A DNA stretch of 64,000 nucleotides from Pseudevernia furfuracea (taxonomy: Eukaryota > Ascomycota > Lecanoromycetes > Lecanorales > Parmeliaceae): positions 620,001 through 684,000 of the forward strand of contig JAIUPT010000017.1 of assembly GCA_022315425.1 (NCBI GenBank), read 5' to 3'. The translations under genes were made by a program, and so were the position numbers. Of the stretch, positions 12,096 to 23,768 are shown one piece after another (the first letter of the stretch is position 1; each line of letters begins with the position of its first letter). The notes below the pieces were generated by a model, which saw only the letters and a program-made list of their open reading frames with translations, was not told the DNA's origin and did not search any database.

Positions 12096-14429
12096 ATATG
12101 GATTTCTCTGGAATATGCACTTTAGGGCTAGGGCTTACCAACACTCAAATGCCTACATCGCACCAAAATTCTATGACAACTCTGCATAATCATGTTGAAT
12201 AATGTTGTTATGTCTCCGACAGCTACTTCATCGTTTTTTGTCTATTATGAGTCTATCACGAGTTGATTTCCGAACAGAACTCTCTTTCTCAACTACTTTC
12301 TGTATCACTATAGCAGTCTTATCACCTCTCTTATCATCTCTTGCGATATCTCTTTCACCTCTTTCATCTCTGTCACCTCTTTGTGATTGCTGTTTTGAAG
12401 GAGAGAGACCTGATAGAGAGAGTATTAGTGAGATCTCTGAGTTCAACAAGGATAAAGTAGTAATCTTTTTTTTGACTGAGCTAGTCTTCTTCTTGACTGA
12501 ACTTCTTGTCTTTGTTTCAGCAAAAAGAGACGGTCCCAGATGACACATGCTTTTGAATTGCTTCTCAAATTGCTTATCAGCCTCATGTTGCTGTCGTTTA
12601 TTCACAGTCTTCTTGTTTAAGAGATGCGCTTGTCTCAAATGTGCTTGTTCACGGTCAGCCCTCTGCTTCTTTCGCTCATCTATCTTAACAAGATCGTTGT
12701 TAGTAGATTTCAGAAGAATATTGTTTGCTAGCGCGGCATTGCAAGCTTTTCCAAGCTTTTCTGATAGTGTGGGATCAGGGTTCCCAGCCTTGATTTGCTA
12801 CACCAGTCGATTGACTTGCTACATATTTGTCGAGATAAACGTCACAGAAATGAAGTCATTATTGAATGCTGTGACTGTCATGTCTGGTGAAGGTGTGTTA
12901 GACCGTGATTCTGGGATTTGAAGTCTCAACTTGTCAAAAACGATCTGGGAATTGATCGGAAAAAGCCCACTCTTTTGCCATGCATGTTGAATGTTCTTCT
13001 CTGTTGCGGTATTCTTTCTGACCACTTGAATAAACTAAATAAAGTCACATTTATTCATTTTGTAGTCTCCGTCATATCGTGTCTTCGCCTTCAAATGCTT
13101 GCGATATGCTGTTGTCAATGGCTGAAAAAATTCAACATCAAGTGGCTGAAGAATATGTGTGGTGTGGGGAGGCAAGCATAGTAGAATAATGTCATTGTTA
13201 ATGCAGAAAACGATGACTTTGGTACTGATATGAGAGGCATGCCCATCAAGTATAAGAAGACGATATCGTCCTTTCAGAGTTCTTCGAGTCTGAGACTCAA
13301 AGCACCTGAAGAAATTAGTCAAAATTGTATACAAAAACGGGATAAACTAAGCATACTTCTCGAACCACTCCAAGTCAATAATATTATTTGTCCAGCCATT
13401 CTCGCTAACAGCAATATAGACTTTCTTATTCTTCACGAAATCAAATCAGGCTTTCATTTGTCGCTTATTCTTAAGAATAAGAAACATCGAAAGAAGTCTA
13501 CTGTCCGCAGAGATGCATTTAATAAGAGTTGCCCACTCTCGATTCCCGTTCTGGGTTTTATACACCTGAATATCCTCTCGAGAACATATCACTCTCGCTT
13601 TCCCAGTACCGCCAAGAGCAGATCCTTTCTCGTTCATATTGTACGTATCTTTCTTCTAAATATCGTACTTCTGAATCATAGACTCAACAAGCTGAAATTA
13701 GTGCAAAAGTAGGTAGAGATCATGAGTAGCAGCACGATCCTTGTTCAATGGCTAACTAAATCGACTCTGCAACTCCGAATGACGGTCAAGAAACTTCGAT
13801 ACCCAGTTTTTATCTAGTGGTCTATGGTCTCCTTTGTCTACTAGTATCTCAGAAGTCATGAATCTAACTAGTTCAACTCTGGGAGACCAATTTCAGGACG
13901 TCACTTGTAAGATTCACCCTACCAGAGCTTCCTCCTCCACCGGGCTGAGTCGTAATTCATTGTCATGTGTCTCTCGATGAGCACGAGTCTTATCGACAAG
14001 ACGTCGTCTAAGAGTGGTGAAAATGATATTATACTCGTAGACAATTGGCGCAATTTCAGGCGGCTTTTTGTGAGGATCTGAGTTGTTCTCATAGAGCAAG
14101 TAGACTTGTTTATATTCGTTAATTGCGAGTTGCAATCGCTCTGATTTTGAGACCTCTTTTGAAGCCTTTGAGAGAGTCATAATAACAATTTTGGGAGGCA
14201 ACGGGGGTATAGAACGGGGTGAAATGGGCTGACTATTGGCTACGAGGGGATTGTGAATTAATGAGGTCATTGTTCAGTCTCCTCGGCGACTATTAGAGAT
14301 CGAAATATATAGATTCGTTATAGATATGTGGACTTGTTTGGTGGCTTATGATGAGGGAGATAGATTTGAAATTATATTTGGGAAGCTCTAACTCTAAAGT
14401 GCATATCCCAGGGAAGTGCATATTTCTCT
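12096..14429 (-). mobile_element. Pogo-like (Tc1/mariner superfamily) DNA transposon, copy 1
   Basis: About 2.33 kb. The ends carry inverted copies of GGAATATGCACTTTAGGG followed by CTAGGGCTT. The left terminus lacks six bases (ATGCAC) that are present in copy 2 (24253-26596). It contains a broken DDE transposase on the minus strand. A near-copy of about 47 bp of element X sequence (CTCTCAATTTCATATC...) lies outside both ends (about 12058-12105 and 14433-14480). Confidence 0.75.
12228..14270 (-). pseudogene. Pogo-type DDE_1 transposase, disrupted
   Basis: Transposase of the pogo/CENP-B-like group, read on the minus strand in pieces. 14270-13914 encodes an N-terminal HTH_psq-like part (TLRRRLVDKTRAHRE) with an acidic linker. 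13334-13035 encodes the DDE_1 core with ILDGHASHIS (second catalytic Asp) and LPPHTTHILQPLDVEFFQPL (hallmark and third Asp). 13025-12819 resembles the region after the core (AWQKSGLFPINSQIVFDKL). 12638-12228 is a Lys/Arg-rich tail common in fungal pogo transposases. Stops and frameshifts separate the pieces, so it cannot make an active enzyme. Compared with copy 2, most differences are G/A or C/T transitions, consistent with RIP. Confidence 0.8.
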
Positions 14430-14432
14430 CAA

Positions 14433-14990
14433 TTTCATATCGTATCATAATATGAAACTAGTTAAGATGAGATATTTCGTGAGATATATCATATCTTTCC
14501 AACTAGTAATTAAGTGTCTTATTAAGTATTATATTAAGTACTTTTAGTATTACTATTCTAGTTACTATTCTAGTTGATAGTACTTTTAATAGTACTCTTA
14601 GTATTACTATTCTAGTTATTATTCTAGTTAGTAATACTTTTAATATTATTATTTCAGTTAGTATTTTTAGTATTACTATTCTACTTACTATTCTAATTAG
14701 TAATACTCTTAGTATTATTATTCTAGTTAGTAATACTTTTAATAGTACTTTTAATATTATTATTTTAGTTATTATTCTAATTAGTAATACTTTTAATAAT
14801 ACTCTTAATAATAGTCTTATATATATTTTATAAAATATAACTTACTTTAATATTATTTTATATCTTTTTAAAGATAGAATATCGAACTATCTCGATTTTA
14901 TATTATATTATAATATAAAACTAATTCAGATAGAATTTCTTGTAAAACAAATTATATCTTTTCGACTAGTACTCTTTAATACTTATTTTT
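14433..14990. repeat. Element X sequences right of pogo copy 1
   Basis: 14433-14515 is the X terminus (CTCTCAATTTCATATC to TCATATCTTTCCAACTAGTA). After it come degenerate AGTATTACTATTCTAGTT repeats and a second, more RIP-mutated terminus near 14870-14975 (CTTTTCGACTAGTA). Confidence 0.55.
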
Positions 14991-16221
14991 TAAATAATAT
15001 ACTTTTTTATTTTTTAATAATTATTCTTTAATAACTTACTCTTTAATAAATATTCTTTTATAATTACTCTTTAATAACTAAAGAATTATTACTCTTTTAT
15101 AATTACTCTTTTATATCTTTTAGTTTTTTAATAATTAATTTATATTCTCTCGAGTTATTTAAGATTACGTATATTATTATACGTCTCGAAAGAGAGACTA
15201 GTTAGTACGTATCTATTAGATAACTATATCGGTTTTATTTAATTATTAACAAACTTTTAAATTATCTTATTGATTTATATAAAGTATCTTTATTCGTTAT
15301 TTATAATATATATTAATATATCTTTAAGAAAAAAATAAAAGATAGTTAATCTTTTTTAAATATTTATAGAGACTTTATAAAATATACTAACTATAATTCT
15401 TTCGAGAATAATCTTATAAGATATTTTATAAAAGAGTTAAAACTTCGTTTATATAATCGAGATATTATTATAAATAGTTTTATAATAAATCTAAAGTCTT
15501 AATTAAAGACGTATATAATAATTATTTAACTCGACTATTAATAATGCGTTAAAGATCTTATTGGAAAAAGAATATTAAGATTTACGAAGTAATATATTAA
15601 AGTAATAACTAAGATTAAGATAAAGAAGAATAAATTAAATCTATACTTAGAAGTATAATAAATTATTAATTATTAAGCTAAATATCGATAAGATATATAA
15701 GTAATTATATTAAAGATATTTATAACAGTAATATTAAATTAATAATAAGTTTTAAGAATACTTATTATCCTTAAAATCTAGCTCGCGAACAAGACGATTA
15801 AATTTAATCTAGCGTATTTAAATTAATATATAATTCGATTAGCATAAGATTTTTTCGCGACTTTAGATTATTTTAAAAAAGGTTTTAAGACTTTATTTCT
15901 TATTAGAATAAAAAGAAGTATCTAGCGACTTAAATTTTAATAACAACGTTAAATAATATTTTTTCTCTTTATCTTCTCTTAAGCTATATTCTATAACTAT
16001 TAATAATAACTTAATATTAAATTAGAAGAATATGATAAATAGTATAATCGCTATCGATAATTTAATAAATTTAATCTTTTATAGAGAGAACTACGTTAAA
16101 ACTATTTAAAATTAATTTTAAATTTAAGATTCGAGCAATTCGAAAAATCTTAGTTAATTATAACTTATTATTTTTAAATTTCTTCTTTAATCGATCTATA
16201 TTAGTATTTCTTTATTAATAT
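14991..16221. repeat. RIP-degenerated AT-rich DNA
   Basis: No coding signal. Parent element not recognisable. Confidence 0.6.
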
Positions 16222-16418
16222 ACTATCGCTTTTAGACTTAACGTGTCTTAATAGATTCACTTAGCTATATATATATAATCTTAGACTTAACGTGTCTTAA
16301 TAGATTCACTTAGCTATATATATATAATCTTCTTTTTTAATATATAATTATTTTATATCTAGTTATCTTATTAGATATACTTATATAACTTAACTCTATA
16401 TTAATTCTAATAAGAACG
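16222..16418 (+). repeat. RIP-mutated LTR of the TGTTACGAGCG family
   Basis: Aligns with 2370-2508: TTAGGCTTAGCGTGTCTTGG there corresponds to TTAGACTTAACGTGTCTTAA here, with essentially all differences being transitions. A segment of about 50 bp (GACTTAACGTGTCTTAATAG...) is tandemly duplicated inside this copy. Confidence 0.75.
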
Positions 16419-16612
16419 ACTATTTTTACTTCGTCTTCTAGTTCTTTTATTTAGCTATTTTCTTATTAAAATAACTTTACGATCGACTTATTTCGAGAGC
16501 TTTCTTTTTAGAGAGTTAATAAGATAGCTTAGTTCGATAAATCTTTTTTAAAATAATAAGAGATGTATATATAATAAAAGAAGATATATACGTAATAATA
16601 CTTAAAAAAAAG
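16419..16612 (+). repeat. RIP-mutated copy of the 524-1639 element (right end)
   Basis: Aligns with about 1404-1600. AACTCTGCGGGCGGCTCATT there reads AACTTTACGATCGACTTATT here: C to T and G to A, with CpG kept. The RIP-mutated LTR (16222-16418) sits directly upstream, apparently inserted in this element. Confidence 0.75.
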
Positions 16613-17106
16613 TATTAAAGTGTTTATAAGATCAACGAATCTTAAAGAAATTATTATATATCTCTTTATTTTTATAATAAACTTATTGAAAAGTAACGTG
16701 ATTAAATAATATAATAAGAGAATAATAATAAAAAGAATAATTAAGCGAATTAATAGTAAATTAATATTAAGACTCGTTAAGACTCTTAATAAGCGAGTAT
16801 ATTAAAAGTTAACTTTATTTTATTAATAAGAGGCTAAATTTAATATTTCTTATAACTTTAAAATATATATATTACGTTCTATAGTTAATAAAAAATAAAA
16901 AAAGGTTATATAAAGAAAATAAAATAATGTTATAAAAGAAGTTATTAAGTTGTTTAAATAATAGATTAAAAATCTTAGAAGTTAATTTATTAAGTCTATT
17001 AAAAAGACGTAATAACTTCGATTTAATTATTAACTATATATATAAATTTAAGATATTTTAACTTAGTTCTATCTTATTCTTTTATATATCTTATTCTTTT
17101 ATTTTA
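16613..17106 (-). repeat. RIP-mutated Helitron copy
   Basis: Its right end (TTAACTTAGTTCTATCTTATTC..., about 17055-17095) is the mutated counterpart of the Helitron 5' end at 18870-18914. It abuts the 3' end of the next Helitron, giving a head-to-tail arrangement. Confidence 0.5.
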
Positions 17107-18914
17107 TAACAAGTATAGGCCCATGAATTAAATTCATGATTCTAAGGCAAAAATCAGGTTGCTTGCGACGCATGCCCTAACCCTAAGTCAAATCCAAATC
17201 GGACTCTGATTTGCCAACTATGCAATATTTGACTATGTCTACCGCTGCAAAACCAAGTGAAAGCCCTAACCCTAAGTTCAACTGGACTCTGATTTGCAAC
17301 TATACGGTATTCGACTTCTTTTACTGCTATCTGCTACCCAGTTGCTATCGAAAGAAGAACCTATCGAATCACTTTGTTTCTTATACACCTCGTCGATGCA
17401 CTTGATTGCTTCCTTGATAGATCGCCTGAGGTCACAATGAACAGCCCGACCTTGCTGATGACTCGACTGAGGGTCACATATAGCTGACCATGAGCGAAGA
17501 TCTCGAGATGTAGACATAAGCCGACGTGCTGTAAGAATTGACCTGATCAAATGTCGACTTTTCACCCTCAGGCGGCGTCAGAGCGAACATGTGAGTGATA
17601 ATTGCTTTCTGAACTTTGCACGTATATGATGCAACAGCATGATTTATAGTGACCTGCTGTGAGATCATGAAGGCGGCATTATTGTATTGAACGCTGTGAC
17701 GGCGAAATTCCTTACAGTCGTCGATGAGGGTAATCGTTTCTGATTTCATAAAGTGTAGGATCTTATTTATAGCATTCTCGTCCTGGTTCACTGGGTTCGC
17801 TGAGTCGTTTACACGCGTTTCAAAGATCGAATCGTTCTCCTCAGACTAATCTTCCTTAATAACTGTTTCAGACTCAGCGACCTCGATATTTCCCTTATCA
17901 CAGCATCATCTCTCAGTCTCATTCTTAAAGAACGCGACGCCGCAACGATTACAAATGACATTCATGAGACTCAAATAGTGACGCTTCGATTCTTCTGTGT
18001 AAGAATATCGTGTAATATAGCGTCGAAGTCGTGCTGAAGGCTACGAGGGACCCAAGTAAGGGCTGAAAGGTGATAGATCGTCTAAAAGCTCTATATCTTC
18101 AAAGAAGTTATTCGATATGTCTTTCAGCGATTCTTCTATAGGGTCTACATCAAGTGCTTCTTTATTGACTTCTTGATTCTCTGCAGAAGGATGTGACGCG
18201 TCTTGAGAGGTTTGAAAAGGGGGCGACGAGAACGCGTCTGAGGCTGAAATACTGACTTAAGAAGAGAGTAGAGGTGAACTCGATGACTGTGAGTTCGTTC
18301 GTGACCTCTTTGAGAGTCTTTCACCCTTGTTAAGAGATGTGATAACTGATCTCTTATCTCGATTATCGGCGGTGATAGATTCGCTTAGGGGTCGTCTGAA
18401 CGCGTTAGTATGGGCTGTAAGAGGCGGGCAGAAGGGATATAGATGTCTGACAGATCTGAAAACATGGGAGCGAGGGTTATTAATGGCGAATGCATTCATG
18501 TCTATAGCAATTGATAGGTTGATAGAGTGATAAAAGAATAATTGCAGATAAACAGGTGCGGAAGAAATATGTTTCGATCCCGAACGCATTTGAACGTCAA
18601 TATATTCGAGTGTCAATTTAAATCACAAATAGTAGGCCGAATTTGATAATTTTTATAGTGTTAGAATGCGCAAATTTAGCTCTATAATTTGAGAGTTTAG
18701 AAGAAAATTATATGCTAAGGGCATAGAATGATTGAAGTTGCAAAAAGGTGTCACCAAATTTTTCGATGAGGGCGCTCGGGAGGTCTAACGGGCTGACAAA
18801 GCGGGTCTAACCAAAAAGCGTAGATCTGTCGAGGTTTACATTGGCTACAGCCCGCTGCACATACAAATATAAGGTTTTTTAGCTCAGCCCTACCTTATTC
18901 TTTTATATATACTG
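17107..18914 (-). mobile_element. Internally deleted Helitron
   Basis: Read on the minus strand, it starts near 18914 with TCAGTATATATAAAAG and ends near 17107 with a palindromic hairpin (CATGAATTTAATTCATG) about ten bases before the terminus. A 5' TC and a 3' hairpin without terminal inverted repeats are Helitron features. Mutated copies of the same 3' hairpin occur near 53995, 59262 and 60634. It encodes a disrupted Helitron protein (next entry). The exact terminal bases are inferred. Confidence 0.7.
17270..18616 (-). pseudogene. Helitron Rep/helicase protein with internal deletion
   Basis: Minus-strand remnants of a Helitron replication-initiator/Pif1-like helicase. The Helitron-like N-terminal domain is seen around 17990-17880: RHYLSLMNVICNRCGVAFF, followed after a stop by CCDKGNIEV, matching the family's C..C and CC..G.V signature. 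It continues at 17791-17550 with EFRRHSVQYNNAAF and LTPPEGEKSTFDQ, the usual 'YNNA...P.EG...FAQ' stretch. The sequence then jumps straight to the C-terminal helicase motif (VGLCLHLEIFAHGQLYVTLS then RV) at about 17540-17440. The Rep nuclease motifs and helicase motifs I-V are missing, so this is an internally deleted, immobile copy with extra stops. Confidence 0.8.
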
Positions 18915-18944
18915 ATTTTTTATTAATTATCTTCTTTATAAATT

Positions 18945-18972
18945 CTAACGGGGGGACGGCCCAAAGGCTGCC
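18945..18972 (+). repeat. Left terminal inverted repeat of the candidate Starship
   Basis: CTAACGGGGGGACGGCCCAA and eight further bases, directly inside the direct repeat TTTATAAATT (18935-18944). Pairs with 52695-52718. Confidence 0.7.
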
Positions 18973-19384
18973 GCTTCGGGCAGGTTTGGACGCTGCTTTT
19001 GACAGCCTTTTTGCCAGATCCCTTGCTGCCCTACTGCCCCCACTTGCTCCTTAACGTCAAGGATTCATGCACCCCACCGCCTTAATTCTTTTTCGTTCCT
19101 GCATGGATATAGCCATGGAAAACCGCGTCACTCAGCTTGGCGCTTCGATTCAGTCTCTATTCCTCCTACGTGCGGTCTGACACTATGTGTCCCCCTCTCC
19201 CCCTTCCACCCTACGTGTCCAGAAACGGTCCTCTGCGATGACTCTAGAACTGGCTGCTTGGCTCAGCCACCCTCTTTGTCTAATCATCCCTGACGACCCT
19301 GTCTTTTGTGCTTCTCTACCCCTCGCCTCATCCTCTCCCATCCTCTCACGCTCTCACCTCTGTTCTTACCTCTAACGCACCACC
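18973..19384 (+). other. Left subterminal region / captain upstream sequence
   Basis: GC-normal and non-coding, between the element end and the captain gene. No conserved promoter element recognised. Confidence 0.5.
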
Positions 19385-19445
19385 TCCATCACCTACCACC
19401 TACCACCTACCACCTACCACCTACCACCTACCACCGACCACCTAC
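19385..19445 (+). repeat. Heptamer minisatellite (CTACCAC)n upstream of the captain
   Basis: About seven tandem copies of CTACCAC end roughly 15 bp before the chosen ATG, so the array lies in the presumed 5' leader. Confidence 0.85.
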
Positions 19446-19459
19446 GCATTACCGACCGC

Positions 19460-21701
19460 ATGGCTCCCCGAAGGCATGGCAAAGCTATAGAACAGACGAT
19501 GGAACACTCAGCGGAATACTACAAGGAAATGGAAGCTGGGTTGGACGTTTTGGCTCTCACCCAACGAGTCTACAAGGCGAGTACTGAGGATCTGCAGAGC
19601 TGGATCAAGAACCTTTGGGACCAGTAAGGAGATTTTCCCTGCCTTTGATGAACTGAGGCGATCTGATCGATTTTTACAGATACTGCACACTCACCGAGAA
19701 AGACCCTCTCATTACCCTCAAACAGATTTCGATCAATGTGCTCTACGTCTTCTTTGACTGGTTACTCTCCGTTCGAAGAGACAGCGTGGGTGCAGCCGGC
19801 ACTCTGCAAACATATTGGAATGTTTTTTGCTTAGTGCGAAAGAAAGAGACCGGTTGTCAGGATATCGATTCGCTCCTCAAGAGCCAGATGCAAGGGGTAC
19901 GCGAGCACCTTCTCACATGTGTCCGTGGCTGACGAGGAGCAGGTGAGACAGCAACTGACGATTAAATATGGGTTACGGACGGAGAAGAAGAAGAAGCCGA
20001 TCATGCGTGCCGAAGATGAGTTTGAGCTCCTCAAGACGCTGTACCTCTCCTCCGAAATGACTTTCAATCACGAGCGGCACCGTGTACAGCTGGCCTTGAT
20101 CATGCAACTCGCAGGAATCACGGGCAACCGACCTGCCGCTCTCTTAGCGGTCTGCTACCGACACATCAAAGTCACATTGCTTCCGGATCCTCACGGAGGA
20201 GAGCGACCCCGAGTGTTGATAGAAATCATATACAAATATACCAAGGGCTACCTCGGCGAGAAAGACGCGTTCGTATTCCCCTCCACGCCCCATTCGCTGC
20301 TGTGACTAATGATCGTGGCAGAAACGAATTCGGGATTCCGGACGTCCCGAATGAGCCGTGCCTGCTGCTCTGTCCTCACATCACCATGCTCGCGTTGATC
20401 TTCGCCGATCAAGCTTTCGCCGCCCCCGAACTGACTTCTGCAGGGCAACTGTTCCGTCTGCGCATCCCTGCGGGACAGAAACAGTTGGAACTGCCTCTCA
20501 AGGAGGAGATGCAGGCGGTTCCTCTGTTCCGGCGATGCAAAAGCACCGTAAACGGGCTTCGCATTTCGGACGAGGAAGCTCTGGCCGACAGCACCCTCCG
20601 ACCGCAGATGATCACCCTTGGGAGTGTCACTGGCATGGAGCTTCCCACGGGTCCATACACCTTTCGACGCGGCAATGGCGAAGCTCTCGACAACAGCAGT
20701 GAGTTGCACGTGGATCTTCTCTCCAGCTTTCGGTTAACAGGTATGCAGGCTTCATCACCGAATCGCAACGGAACCTGGTCCTGCAACATCACAACTCCAG
20801 CGTCTTCCAGAAGAACTACGCCTCGAGGTATATGCCCGACACTCAAGCCGCCTACCGCGGATTAGAGCCACAAACCGCGTTGATGCGAGCTGCCAGTGGG
20901 ATGAGTCGCACGATCGATCGACGACGGCCGAGGAGACTCACTGCCGCCCAACAAGCCGAGGTCGATCGTCATCCCGAGGTGAGGCTTCTACGTCGGAGGC
21001 TTCAATCGCAGAGGAAGTGGTTCAAAGACAAAAAGCGATCCATCGCCAGCATGAAGGGAACCTCCGTCTACGATGAGTATCAAGAAGTCTATCGCACCCA
21101 TCGAAATATCCGACGGCGGCATGAGAAGGCACGTTTGACAGAGGTCAAAGCGAGGTACAAGACGGAGCAGCCGGTGATCGATATCCAACGACAATTGCGA
21201 GGATTGCCAATCCCAGAACAAGATCGGATGAAGGCCGAACATTACATCTTCGTGGAACGTGTCCGGGTCATTGAAAGTCTCTTCACCTTCGCCACTTCAT
21301 CTCCTGAAGAGGAGTGCAAACGGCGGGTGTAAGTCATCAATGCTGTGACTGCGCTTTGCAGCTTGCAGGAATATCGGGGTTTCCGCCGTCGAGAACACTC
21401 CGCGTTGGATACCAAGCTCGAGAAAGAGGACACGCCGCCAACTCTTTCCGAATCCCTCCCGCTTGAATGTAAACCCACCCAGTGTATTTTCTGCCTTGGC
21501 GACAAGGAACTACCGGCAGTGAAGCGCCTGTGGTCTTTCCATAGCCACGGCGACCTGAAGAAGCACTTCCATCGGAAACACCTCCGCCATCATCCAGAAG
21601 ATCAACCGATCACATGTCCTCATCCGAGGTGTCACGTGGATCTGACAGGCACATTGCATTTACAGAATCATGCGGCGCTGGTGCACAAGACACCAACTTG
21701 A
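19460..21701 (+). CDS. DUF3435 tyrosine recombinase (Starship captain-like) with C-terminal C2H2 fingers; one in-frame stop
   Basis: Five exons: 19460-19623, 19680-19896, 19943-20268, 20322-20698 and 20749-21701, joined by GT..AG introns of 46-56 bp with consistent phases, giving 678 residues. DUF3435 (PF11917) covers roughly residues 30-480. TGNRPAALL (R190) is a candidate first catalytic Arg. GPYTFRRGNGEALDN and LVLQHHNSSVFQKNY supply the later R/H and a candidate nucleophile Tyr (Y385 or Y389). After a basic linker, two C2H2-like fingers close the protein (CIFCLGD...H...H and CPHPRCHVDLTG...H...H). In the family it is a DNA recombinase, and in Starships it drives excision and integration. 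Oddity: TAA at 21330-21332 interrupts an otherwise continuous frame at codon 556, beyond the recombinase domain. Splicing it out would need a 33-bp intron, shorter than the other introns here. Start ATG chosen because it opens a family-like N-terminus. Confidence 0.85.
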
Positions 21702-22046
21702 CTGTCTGGAGGGGTGATCTAATATCACTTCGGGAAAATGGTTCATGATGGTCGATTCATGCGAACAGGATCGTTGAATCAACCGTCGGACGAACTGCTC
21801 AATGCGATAAACATTCGGTCGACTAGACAAGAGATCATTGAGATCTCCTAGCTATTTCAAGGTGTGATCGATCGTCACTGGAGGAGAGATATCCGTATCA
21901 TACACGTCTGATTTCTGTATATCAAATGTAGAGGCCATGGTCACGACGGAAAGATATTACACATTATGCTGTACTGCTTTCATTTCTGTAGAGATCACGC
22001 AAAATGCCCACAATTTCTAATGATTACTGTATAACTAAGGGCCTAT

Positions 22047-22182
22047 GCTTTCTCATATCCATCCCGTGTTCGCTGATACATCTTCTCCGCCTCGTCCAGC
22101 TTGCTCTGAGCCTTATAGAGGTTGCCCAAGTTATTGACGATATGGAGTGTGAATGTATGCTCGGGGTCCCATGCTTTCTCAA
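22047..22182 (-). pseudogene. Kinesin-light-chain-like TPR fragment
   Basis: The minus strand gives one TPR-like unit (HIVNNLGNLYKAQSKLDEAE then KMYQR) ending at a stop. It matches the repeats of fungal NB-ARC-TPR receptors, but nothing of the rest of such a gene is adjacent. A stranded fragment. Confidence 0.6.
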
Positions 22183-22289
22183 CACCGGTCGACCTACTAC
22201 ATTTGCATCAGGTGCAACATCGACGATTACAAAGACGGTTGAATTAATTGGGACGACGAAGGGGTTGAAATTAGAAGGCGATCCACAGT

Positions 22290-23735
22290 CACCTCTACCT
22301 CTGATTTTGATATTTGTAGTCAATGTGTTAGATGAATACAGGCGTCAATAAGACATTCGAACTCTTCTTCAACTGCTCACAGAGGTCAGAGATCTCAAGA
22401 ATATACAGCTTCGAGTGTTTGTCATCGATAGACTCAAGATTTCAATTCGCCTGGGGTTTCGTGCTATCTCTGAATCTATGTATAAAGATTTCGTGCGTCA
22501 TGAAATCTCTGCGGCCGTTATTCGTCACGACATTACTGTTTTTCTGAAACATAAATCGGTTAAGATCAAAGAGAAATGTTTGCTTTAGAGACGTTCGATG
22601 GTCTCTTCATTTATGCTGCTACTGTATGTCGATTCATTCAGAATTCAAAATAACTTCCAGAAAAGCGTCTGGACGTTATCCTTTAAAGGAATGATGACTC
22701 ACAATTGTCTACATAAAGGCTTGATGACATATATATTCAGATCTTGAAGACTTCGGTGATTGGAGACTGCAACGAAAAAGAGGGGGATATATTAGTCCAA
22801 CTTTGATTCACTCTCCACTATCGTATTAACAAGGCTGTCTCCGGCTCTGCCAGAGACGATCAGTGTTACATTGGGCCTTCTCAAATCGGTGACAAATGTT
22901 CCGGAAGATCGAAATGCACCAATTCAATTACTTCATTCGTCGTTCCGTGACTTTCTCGTCAATAAGGAGCGATACTTAGACATTTTTGGATTGATCAAGA
23001 AAAAGCTTATCACAAGATAGCTAAACAATGCTTATGCATCACGTCAAGAACCTTGAAAAAAACATCTGTCACCTCAGGACGCCCGGTACACTGAAGAGTG
23101 AAAGAGAAATCAGTACAGTGGATCAACACTTGCCCTATCATGTTCAATATGCCTGCCACTATTGGCTTGATCCTCTCCAAAAGGGCGATCTCAGTCTGGA
23201 TAATGGTAGACACGTATATAGATTCCTTCAAAACCATTTCCTTCATTGGCTTGAAGCCCTTAGTCTGATGGGCAAGATATCTAAAGCGGTACATGATCAA
23301 AGTGTTGAACGCCATACCTGAGGTACGTACTATTTAGGTAGTTCTATATGTTCCAGATACTTATCCTTTCAACCTCTAATTCCAAGCCAACACAGGTCTA
23401 CTAGCCTTTATGAATGATGTAAGACGCTTTGTTCTCGAGTCTAGATACATTATAGAGACGGCGCCTCTCCAAGTCTATGATTCTGCCCTTCTTTTCAGCC
23501 CAGGAGCTAGTATTGTTAAACACTGTTTTTAAAAGAATTGCCAGCGTGAATAGAAAGACCACCAATTGTGGAAAAGGATTAGACGCCTTCTTCACAAGCG
23601 CTTCAAGGTCATTCAGGTGAAGTCAGCGCGGTCGTGTTCTCGCCTGACGGCTAGCTTCTAGCCTCTGCATCCTACGACAAGGCTGTCAGACTGTGGGACC
23701 CAGCCACAGAAGCCTCACGCGGTACGCTCGTTGAA
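22290..23735 (+). pseudogene. NACHT-WD40 NLR (HET-E/HNWD-like), decayed
   Basis: Pieces of a fungal NACHT NLR in the expected order. A Walker B-like strand (IFVVNVLDEY, about 22308) is followed by LLQLLTEVRDLKNIQLRVFV and LGFRAISESMYKDFVRHEIS from the NACHT core. 22860-23320 encodes the post-NACHT helical region (LPYHVQYACHYWLDPLQKGD, HFLHWLEALSLMGKISKAV). 23400-23640 encodes the linker (RYIIETAPLQVYDSALLFSP). One WD40 unit follows (GEVSAVVFSPDG, stop, LLASASYDKAVRLWDPA). The P-loop is not visible and at least five stops or frameshifts occur, so the gene is dead. In this family NACHT-WD40 proteins mediate non-self recognition and heterokaryon incompatibility. It lies directly downstream of the captain. 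Confidence 0.75.
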
Positions 23736-23768
23736 TCAATAGGTGATGAACGCAAGGTTAGCCCTGGC

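Noticed and set aside
19385..19445. CRISPR-like short repeat
   Set aside because: Repeats are directly tandem without spacers, in a eukaryotic context; a simple heptamer minisatellite.
20358..20846. Open frames antisense to or out of phase with the captain exons
   Set aside because: They are shadows. The spliced plus-strand model gives the family match throughout.
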